A DNA stretch of 5,255 nucleotides from Bacteroidales bacterium (lineage in GTDB: Bacteria; Bacteroidota; Bacteroidia; Bacteroidales; UBA3824), in NCBI GenBank assembly GCA_017530465.1, contig JAFXMJ010000256.1, positions 1 through 5,255 on the forward strand, in the 5' to 3' direction. The notes below the pieces were generated by a model. The model did no database searches. It worked only from the letters and a program-made list of their open reading frames with translations, and was not told the origin of the DNA. A program made the position numbers and the translations under genes. This document shows positions 1 through 4,348 of this stretch, piece after piece (the first letter of the stretch is position 1; each line of letters opens with the position of its first letter).

Positions 1-930
1 AAAACCGCTCTTGCCAGGGTTGCCGTATTCACACAGGACGCTCGTATTGCCATAATTAATTGTAAAACTATTGCTCAGACCGCTCTGTGTGGCATTGAAG
101 CTAATTAGCAACTCCTTGAAATACTCCTTGAACTTCGCCTTTCCCATTTTTTCGAGCGACTGCGCCAATACCGGCTCCACGTCGTCAGCCGCAAAAAGGC
201 TAAAACTGCCTTCCGTGGCGTTGGCAAGTTCCTGCAATTCTCGCTTAACATTCTGCGATTCAGAGTCATACATCAAGATATTGAGATAGATGCCATTGTC
301 CTGCGCCCGCTGCGCCAAATCCCCGGCAAAACGCCTTGACGGCCCGGTATTGAGTCCGCGTGAAATCAGGGTCAGGATGATGGTCTCGTAATTTTTGCGG
401 TGGGCAATGCAATAATCCATCGCCTCTGTTATCGCCTCGGGGAGATTGTTGCCGGTGGCGGTGCTGTCGCATTGAGGCTGCAAATGATAATCAGCCATCT
501 CGCACAGCATATTGAGATTGTGCGTCTGTTCCGCGCTGATGTACCTCACGTGGATAGTCTGCGGAATGAAATAGAGGATGTTGGCATTGTCGGTATTGTC
601 GAGGCAGTCGGCGATGTTAAGGAGAGCTTTTTTCACTTGCGGGAAGACGCCGTTGTGATACAGGTAATACGAATCCTCCACGAGAAACACGTGCATCTTG
701 CCCTCGCGGTCGCCCGTCCTACTGCCGCTCTGCTCCACACGGCAAGGCACACTGACGCCCTTCTCCAAGATTTTGAGGCTGTCCTCCACCGACGCAAGCA
801 CCCTCGCCCTGATGTGGATTTCGGGGTAAGTGCCGTCGTAGATGTCCAATACGCTCAAATCCTGCGGAAATGCAGTTTCCACCGCAAGGCACAGCAGCAA
901 CGCCGCAATATATCTCCAAATGCCATTCAT
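1..930 (-). CDS. Exported protein with von Willebrand A-like domain (C-terminus cut by window edge)
   Basis: The first 310 residues are present; the reading frame is open to base 1, so the end is missing. Residues 1-22 form a signal peptide (hydrophobic core 7-17), so the protein should be exported. Residues 26-67 look like the short beta-rich region that often precedes Bacteroidota vWA domains. Residues 79-262 follow the vWA pattern: a strand plus metal-site position (FLVEDSYYL, 82-90), a GNNLPEAI stretch (160-167) at the place of the usual GGTNL motif, a strand at 181-190 where LLTDG is expected, and an ELANATEGSFSLF segment (234-246) typical of the last vWA strand and helix. The MIDAS residues are degraded: Asp to Glu85, the second Ser to Tyr89, Thr to Asn161, and no LTDG Asp. 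Metal-dependent binding is therefore doubtful. The ATG at 930 is chosen because it directly precedes the signal peptide. It starts 16 bases after the upstream lipoprotein gene ends, which indicates an operon. The fold is inferred from pattern only; the ligand is unknown. Confidence 0.72.
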   Translation of the reverse strand, partial: MNGIWRYIAALLLCLAVETAFPQDLSVLDIYDGTYPEIHIRARVLASVEDSLKILEKGVSVPCRVEQSGSRTGDREGKMHVFLVEDSYYLYHNGVFPQVKKALLNIADCLDNTDNANILYFIPQTIHVRYISAEQTHNLNMLCEMADYHLQPQCDSTATGNNLPEAITEAMDYCIAHRKNYETIILTLISRGLNTGPSRRFAGDLAQRAQDNGIYLNILMYDSESQNVKRELQELANATEGSFSLFAADDVEPVLAQSLEKMGKAKFKEYFKELLISFNATQSGLSNSFTINYGNTSVLCEYGNPGKSGF

Positions 931-946
931 ATACTTAATACAAAGG

Positions 947-1306
947 TTAACGGACCACCTTGTTGAACATTGTGGGCGAGTCCTTGGGCTTCACCACCTC
1001 GTGGATTACGAGAATGGTGTCGCGTTGATAATAAAAACAGGCATCCACCGTGCCGTGCACCTTCACATTGTCGCCCACGACTGGCAGGAAGTCGTTGGTG
1101 GTGACATTAATCTTGTTGCCACTGCTCTTGACTGTGAAAAAACTCAGGTCGTCCAAGTGCAACGTATTAATCACCCTGCCCTTCACAGTCACCTTCCTGC
1201 CGTGGAAGAAAGCCGGGTGCTGTTCTATGACACCAATCGGAGTAGTGCAAGCCGACATCAAGACAAGCACCACCGCCAATGCCGTTATATGGTACAAAAA
1301 TTTCAT
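947..1306 (-). CDS. Small lipoprotein with OB-fold-like domain
   Basis: This encodes 119 residues. A positive, hydrophobic leader ends in a lipobox, MSAC, with the lipidated Cys at residue 20, so the product is a membrane-anchored lipoprotein. The body (about 25-104) is a compact all-beta pattern: GRKVTVKGRV (36-45), LSFFTVK (54-60), KINVTT (65-70), GDNVKVHGTV (78-87) and TILVIHEV (97-104). This alternation of 'x-V-x-V-x-G-x-V' strands around a central FFxVK strand resembles OB-fold proteins of the bacterial envelope. Pairwise recognition is by pattern only, and no ligand-binding residue can be named. An in-frame ATG 22 codons upstream exists, but it would place a polar stretch before the signal peptide and lies upstream of the predicted promoter, so the ATG at 1306 is preferred. 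It is the first gene of a minus-strand operon with the vWA-like gene. Confidence 0.8.
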   Translation of the reverse strand: MKFLYHITALAVVLVLMSACTTPIGVIEQHPAFFHGRKVTVKGRVINTLHLDDLSFFTVKSSGNKINVTTNDFLPVVGDNVKVHGTVDACFYYQRDTILVIHEVVKPKDSPTMFNKVVR

Positions 1307-1328
1307 TTGCGTTGGTAATTTAGAACGG

Positions 1329-1360
1329 CAAAGTAATGAAAAAAAAGTAATCTTTCCAAG
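1329..1360 (-). promoter_or_regulatory. Bacteroidota-type promoter for the minus-strand operon
   Basis: Read on the minus strand, TTACTTTG (1336-1329) resembles the Bacteroidota -7 box TAnnTTTG with one mismatch. It is preceded, after 20 bases, by CTTG (1360-1357), matching the -33 TTG element. Transcription would begin around 1322, leaving a leader of about 16 bases before the lipoprotein ATG at 1306. No Shine-Dalgarno sequence is visible, which is normal for the phylum. Confidence 0.5.
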
Positions 1361-1375
1361 ACCTTGCGCCAATGG

Positions 1376-1410
1376 TTTGAAAATTTTTTTTCAAAAAAAT
1401 AAGTTTTTTT
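1376..1410. repeat. AT-rich overlapping inverted repeats between divergent promoters
   Basis: A perfect 8-base inverted repeat, TTTGAAAA (1376-1383) and TTTTCAAA (1388-1395), encloses four T. It overlaps a second one, seven A (1393-1399) and seven T (1404-1410) around TAAG. They lie just upstream of the predicted -33 regions of both divergent promoters. They could be an operator, an UP-like A-tract or bent DNA. Low complexity means that symmetry alone is weak evidence. Confidence 0.35.
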
Positions 1411-1442
1411 GTTGTTTGATGTTCTATTTGTTGTTATATTTG
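1408..1442 (+). promoter_or_regulatory. Bacteroidota-type promoter for the ferredoxin gene
   Basis: TATATTTG (1435-1442) is an exact match to the Bacteroidota -7 consensus TAnnTTTG. The -33 region is the T/G-rich stretch 1408-1418, which contains TTTG at 1408-1411 (spacer 23), GTTG at 1411-1414 (spacer 20) and TTTG at 1415-1418 (spacer 16); the second has the best spacing. Transcription would start near 1450, giving an unstructured A-rich leader of about 50 bases before the ATG at 1500. Confidence 0.65.
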
Positions 1443-1499
1443 CAACGAAAATAAACGAACAATTATTATTACAAACAACAAACAATCAAATCTAAAATT

Positions 1500-1673
1500 A
1501 TGGCATACGTAATCAGCAAAACCGACTGCCAGGCGTGTGGCACCTGCAAGGACGAATGTCCCCAGGAGGCTATCATCGAAGGCGATGTATATTCTATCGA
1601 CCCTGACAAGTGCGTAGAATGTGGTGCCTGCGCAGACGCTTGTCCGTGCGGCGCAATCGCTCCGGGCAACTAA
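1500..1673 (+). CDS. 2[4Fe-4S] ferredoxin
   Basis: This is a 57-residue low-potential electron carrier of the clostridial type, acting in the cytoplasm. In anaerobes such proteins exchange electrons with partners such as pyruvate:ferredoxin oxidoreductase and hydrogenases. Both cluster motifs are complete: Cys10, Cys13, Cys16 and Cys20-Pro, then Cys38, Cys41, Cys44 and Cys48-Pro. As is known for this fold, each cluster takes three Cys from one motif and the fourth from the other. The internal pseudo-twofold repeat is clear (QACGTCKDECPQEAI against VECGACADACPCGAI). Length matches the family (about 55-60 residues). One extra Cys, residue 50, follows the second CP and is not a standard ligand. 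It is monocistronic by layout: its own promoter lies upstream and a terminator 27 bases downstream. The ATG is the only start giving the standard N-terminus MAYVIS. Confidence 0.96.
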   Translation: MAYVISKTDCQACGTCKDECPQEAIIEGDVYSIDPDKCVECGACADACPCGAIAPGN

Positions 1674-1700
1674 CCAACAACGGTTTTTTCCGGCACAACC

Positions 1701-1735
1701 AAGGCGGGCTCGACACTTTTCGGGTCCGCCTTTTT
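1701..1735 (+). terminator. Intrinsic terminator after ferredoxin
   Basis: An 11-bp stem pairs 1703-1713 (GGCGGGCTCGA) with 1720-1730 (TCGGGTCCGCC), with two G-U wobbles, around a six-base loop (1714-1719). It is followed by five T (1731-1735), and two A at 1701-1702 can extend the stem. It should end the ferredoxin transcript. Only 26 bases separate it from the next ATG, with no consensus promoter visible there, so the downstream operon may depend partly on read-through or on a promoter I cannot recognise. Confidence 0.85.
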
Positions 1736-1761
1736 GATAATGAAACTAAACAGCAGCTACT

Positions 1762-2307
1762 ATGAGATACTTTTTTTTCATATTGTGGGCGGCATTGACA
1801 TTGTGCTCCTGCTTCGAGACCCGATTTGACGACACAGAAGAAAAACGTCTGCAGCGAATCAAGGATTCCATCCGCACCGATTCCATCAACTACAGGCGCA
1901 GTCTGCCCGACACCACTCTTGCAATATACAAGAGGACAGCATTTTGCGACACAGTAGATGTCATTGTATTCGACCGAGTGAAGATGCTCTCGGGCGACGA
2001 TGCGGCCGAATACGCACAACGCCACAACAGGTTTGGCAACACGACCAAGATTATTGTCAATCAGGAGGTGCTGCTCGAAACCCTCAGAATCGCCAGAAAC
2101 ACAAAACTATGGCTCTTGGACGACGGACAAAAGAGAGATGCGACGGAGACAATGATTGAAGTCAACCCAAGAGACACCATAAGATACCGAAATTGCAAAC
2201 CATCCGACTTGTCGGACGATATGCCAAAAGAAGACTTGGTACTGCTAATAATCCAGAACCGAAGCATCATCTATTTCAAGCAATTGCCAAAAGATGATTT
2301 AAATTAA
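1762..2307 (+). CDS. Lipoprotein of unknown function
   Basis: This encodes 181 residues. The leader MRYFFFILWAALTLCSC has a hydrophobic core and a lipobox (LCSC, lipidated Cys17), so it is an envelope lipoprotein. The mature N-terminus is strongly charged: FDDTEEKR at 22-29, then a basic/acidic helical stretch to about residue 46. The rest mixes short beta strands (VDVIVFDRV 65-73, TTKIIVNQEV 94-103, LVLLIIQNRSIIYF 159-172) with a helix around 101-112. I do not recognise the family. It may be a receptor or accessory protein for the barnase-barstar genes that follow after 30 bases on the same strand, but only position supports this. A run of eight T (1771-1778) lies inside the signal-peptide codons. 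It is somewhat more AT-rich than the genes after it. The start is fixed by the signal peptide. Confidence 0.85.
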   Translation: MRYFFFILWAALTLCSCFETRFDDTEEKRLQRIKDSIRTDSINYRRSLPDTTLAIYKRTAFCDTVDVIVFDRVKMLSGDDAAEYAQRHNRFGNTTKIIVNQEVLLETLRIARNTKLWLLDDGQKRDATETMIEVNPRDTIRYRNCKPSDLSDDMPKEDLVLLIIQNRSIIYFKQLPKDDLN

Positions 2308-2337
2308 TAACAAAAACAATAACCAAACTTACTGATT

Positions 2338-2928
2338 ATGAAAAAGATATTATCATATTTGCTGGCGATATTTACCACGCTCTCCATAGCGGCGTGTATG
2401 CAGCCCGGCGCGCCACAGCAGAATGGCGCACAGCAAAGCAACGTCACGCAACAAGCATCGCAGCTATTCACGCAGCCCGACGCTTCCGCCACCACCGACG
2501 CCCCAGCCACCATCGAAACTACGGACGCCATTGAAGCTACCGACGCCAACAACACGACAGACGCCAACGACGCCGGCAAAATCAATGTGAAGGAGCAGGG
2601 GCAATACACCGACAAGGAGCGCGTCGCACTCTACATCCACACCTACGGACACCTGCCCGACAATTACATCACCAAGGCGGAGGCCCAAAAACTCGGCTGG
2701 GACAACACCCTCGGCAACCTCAAGAAAGTTGCGCCCGGCAAGAGCATCGGCGGCGACCGTTTCGGCAACTACGAAGGACAGCTCCCCAAGGCAAACAAAC
2801 GCAAGTATTTCGAATGTGACATCGACTACAAAAGCGGCAAACGAAACGCCAAGCGCATTGTTTTCAGCAACGACGGACTGGTGTTCTACACCGACGACCA
2901 TTACAAGACATTCCAACAATTATACTAA
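2338..2928 (+). CDS. Barnase-family ribonuclease, lipid-anchored
   Basis: This is a guanyl-preferring endoribonuclease of the barnase (microbial RNase N1/T1) family, 196 residues. Barnase cleaves single-stranded RNA by transphosphorylation through a 2',3'-cyclic phosphate. Residues 1-20 are a lipoprotein signal (SIAAC, lipidated Cys20). Residues 21-89 are a Gln/Ala/Thr/Asp-rich linker with repeated (T/A)TDA units. Residues 90-196 align without significant gaps to Bacillus amyloliquefaciens barnase: LPDNYITKAEAQKLGW (106-121), VAPGKSIGGD (131-140), then ECDIDYKSGKRNAKRI (159-174) and DDHYKTF (186-192). The catalytic set is complete: Lys113, Glu159 (general base, barnase Glu73), Arg169, Arg173 and His188 (general acid, barnase His102). 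It should therefore be active. Bacillus barnase is soluble and secreted; the lipid anchor and linker are unusual. No acidic surface-export signal follows the Cys (MQPG), so which membrane face it occupies is uncertain. Barstar follows after 18 bases. The family call is very secure; the biological role is not. Confidence 0.96.
   Translation: MKKILSYLLAIFTTLSIAACMQPGAPQQNGAQQSNVTQQASQLFTQPDASATTDAPATIETTDAIEATDANNTTDANDAGKINVKEQGQYTDKERVALYIHTYGHLPDNYITKAEAQKLGWDNTLGNLKKVAPGKSIGGDRFGNYEGQLPKANKRKYFECDIDYKSGKRNAKRIVFSNDGLVFYTDDHYKTFQQLY
2491..2574 (+). repeat. Imperfect (T/A)TDA repeat in the barnase linker
   Basis: The linker encodes TTDA (residues 52-55), TTDA (61-64), ATDA (67-70), TTDA (73-76) and a final NDA (77-79). 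The DNA repeats the core GACGCC after an AC-rich triplet. The peptide is predicted to be disordered and acidic, fitting a spacer between the lipid anchor and the catalytic domain. Tandem units like these can vary in number among strains. Confidence 0.7.
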
Positions 2929-2946
2929 AAAAGATACAATCAAAAA

Positions 2947-3222
2947 ATGAAAACATATATACTCAACTTCGACAACAAGGAAACCGCAGAATCTCTGCAC
3001 AACTACCTCGCCAAGATGCTCGACCTGCCCACGCACTACGGGCACAATCTTGACGCGCTCTACGATTGCCTCACGTCTGTAACGGCTGCCAGCAACATCA
3101 CCATAGCCAATATCGACGGCAACAACGAGCTACACAGCCGCGCCATCGAAGTATTCAGGGACGCCGCCGCCGCCAATCCCAAACTTCACCTGCTCGACCC
3201 ACAGGACTACTGGACCAATTGA
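2947..3222 (+). CDS. Barstar-family ribonuclease inhibitor
   Basis: This 91-residue protein has no signal peptide and is therefore cytoplasmic. Its role is to bind and block the active site of the barnase-family RNase encoded just upstream, protecting the cell from toxin that has not been exported. The diagnostic core is present: LPTHYGHNLDALYDCLT (27-43) against LPEYYGENLDALWDCLT in Bacillus barstar. The key acidic residues that plug the barnase active site are kept: Asp36 (barstar Asp35) and Asp40 (Asp39). The third, Glu76, is replaced by the conservative Asp72 in EVFRDA (68-73). Barstar Tyr29, an interface residue, is His30 here, and Trp38 is Tyr39. The length is close to Bacillus barstar (about 90 residues), with a different C-terminal tail (LLDPQDYWTN). 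It starts 18 bases after the RNase stop, with an A-rich leader, so toxin and inhibitor are co-transcribed. The toxin comes first in the operon, the reverse of many toxin-antitoxin loci. Confidence 0.95.
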   Translation: MKTYILNFDNKETAESLHNYLAKMLDLPTHYGHNLDALYDCLTSVTAASNITIANIDGNNELHSRAIEVFRDAAAANPKLHLLDPQDYWTN

Positions 3223-3250
3223 CACTACACATTCCATAACACGCAACACA

Positions 3251-4321
3251 ATGAAAACTAATCATTTACACATAATCTTGGCTATACTGGTGGCAATGTT
3301 TGCGGCCGGCTGCGGCAATAGTGCGCCGACGCAAAGCCAAACCAACATCAACGAAGAGGAAGAGGACGACCAGTCCATACGCCGCAACCCCGTATTTGCG
3401 CTTTTCGATAGCGACGGGCAAGGCACATACCAGCTCTACCGCAACGACGACAAGATAGCGACGTTCACATTGGAAGGCGGTCAAAAACCGCTGGAAATGT
3501 GTTCCCACGGCGACAACTGCTACATCCTCGTCTCCCGCTCACAGGCCAAAGACTCCACCGACTCAGTATCGCTCAACGCCGCAATACTCAAAAACGGCCG
3601 CCGCATCATAGAGTTTGACGACAATCTCCAAGCGATGCACTTCAATATGGACGAAGGGCACTTCTACGTGTTAGGCAAATTAGGCGACACAGAATACACC
3701 GTGTACCGCGACGGACTGCGCGCACTCAGCTTCCCCGCCAAAGATGGCAGCGTCCCCACCGACATCCATGTGTTTGGGCAGACCATATACACAGCAATGC
3801 AGCGCGGCAAGACCACCGACATCTACAAGGACAATCAAAAGCTATACTCAGTCAATGGCATCTGCAAAGACCTGAAAGTATCGTTCAGGGGCGTTTACGT
3901 ACTTGTGAACGACACTCTCTACCTCGATAGGAACGTGCTAATGACCAACGAATACTACCGCCACTCCGACAAGGAGATGTACGCATTCCCAACGATGATA
4001 GCCACAAGCGACAAGAATGTGCTCGTTGGTTCACGTGCCTCGTTTGACAAGCTGCACACATACGCCGGTATGTTTGTCAACCAGCAGACGTACTCCACCA
4101 TCAAGCCCGACGACAAGCATATCGGAACATCCGAACTGAGCACAGTATGTTGCGGCGTCGCAGTCTCCAACGAGACCTACTACTACGCAGTGGCTGTCCT
4201 CAACCCCGATATGACAATGCAAACGCCTATCACCTACCACTTCTGCACCGACCACAGCGAGAGTTTCGTGCTGAAATTTGACAACGACAAGGCGCGGCTG
4301 TTGATGATGACATCCAACTAA
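3251..4321 (+). CDS. Lipoprotein with propeller-like repeats, function unknown
   Basis: This encodes 356 residues. The signal peptide ends in a lipobox AAGC (lipidated Cys21), followed by a polar spacer with an acidic run (EEEEDD, 35-40). The body carries a repeated segment of the form Y-x-x-Y-x-D/N-G/N-x-x-x-x-x-F: residues 60-72, 110-122, 149-161, 189-201, 221-233 and 272-284. Between these are strand segments such as CYILVSR (90-96), FYVLGKL (138-144), VYVLVND (215-221) and YYYAVAVL (310-317). The spacing (32-51 residues) and beta-rich alternation suggest a beta-propeller, similar in style to the 'YKDGK' repeats of uncharacterised Bacteroidota lipoproteins. No enzyme motif is visible, so a binding or scaffolding role is the safest guess. 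Cys84, Cys90, Cys205, Cys300, Cys301 and Cys332 might form disulphides. It follows barstar by 28 bases and precedes the membrane-kinase gene by 27, so it is probably part of the same operon. The family is not recognised. Confidence 0.85.
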   Translation: MKTNHLHIILAILVAMFAAGCGNSAPTQSQTNINEEEEDDQSIRRNPVFALFDSDGQGTYQLYRNDDKIATFTLEGGQKPLEMCSHGDNCYILVSRSQAKDSTDSVSLNAAILKNGRRIIEFDDNLQAMHFNMDEGHFYVLGKLGDTEYTVYRDGLRALSFPAKDGSVPTDIHVFGQTIYTAMQRGKTTDIYKDNQKLYSVNGICKDLKVSFRGVYVLVNDTLYLDRNVLMTNEYYRHSDKEMYAFPTMIATSDKNVLVGSRASFDKLHTYAGMFVNQQTYSTIKPDDKHIGTSELSTVCCGVAVSNETYYYAVAVLNPDMTMQTPITYHFCTDHSESFVLKFDNDKARLLMMTSN

Positions 4322-4348
4322 CGCCCGCACACCATCAATTACACCTGT

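Noticed and set aside
941..949. Possible -7 box for the vWA-like gene (TAACCTTTG on the minus strand)
   Set aside because: It has three bases instead of two between TA and TTTG, I see no convincing -33 element, and it overlaps the stop of the upstream gene, so co-transcription is simpler.
400..966. 188-codon open frame on the plus strand
   Set aside because: It lies antisense to the vWA-like gene, which has a signal peptide, a coherent fold pattern and an operon partner. The plus-strand product has no recognisable domain.
842..1454. Two long plus-strand open frames (842-1318 and 1050-1454)
   Set aside because: They are antisense to the OB-like lipoprotein gene and cross the intergenic promoters. 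Neither product shows a signal or a family pattern.
1681..1692. Hairpin CGG-TTTTTT-CCG after the ferredoxin stop
   Set aside because: A three-base stem is too weak; the strong terminator at 1701-1735 explains transcript ending.
1594..2025. 143-codon minus-strand open frame
   Set aside because: It overlaps the ferredoxin gene, the terminator and the first lipoprotein gene in antisense; those three are well supported.
2464..2919. 151-codon minus-strand open frame rich in Gly and Val
   Set aside because: It is the mirror of the biased codon use of the barnase gene (GNC codons); barnase itself is certain.
2338..3222. Contact-dependent or type VI polymorphic toxin cassette
   Set aside because: No Rhs, PAAR, pre-toxin or other delivery domain is encoded; the RNase has only a lipoprotein signal and a linker, so delivery into other cells has no direct support.
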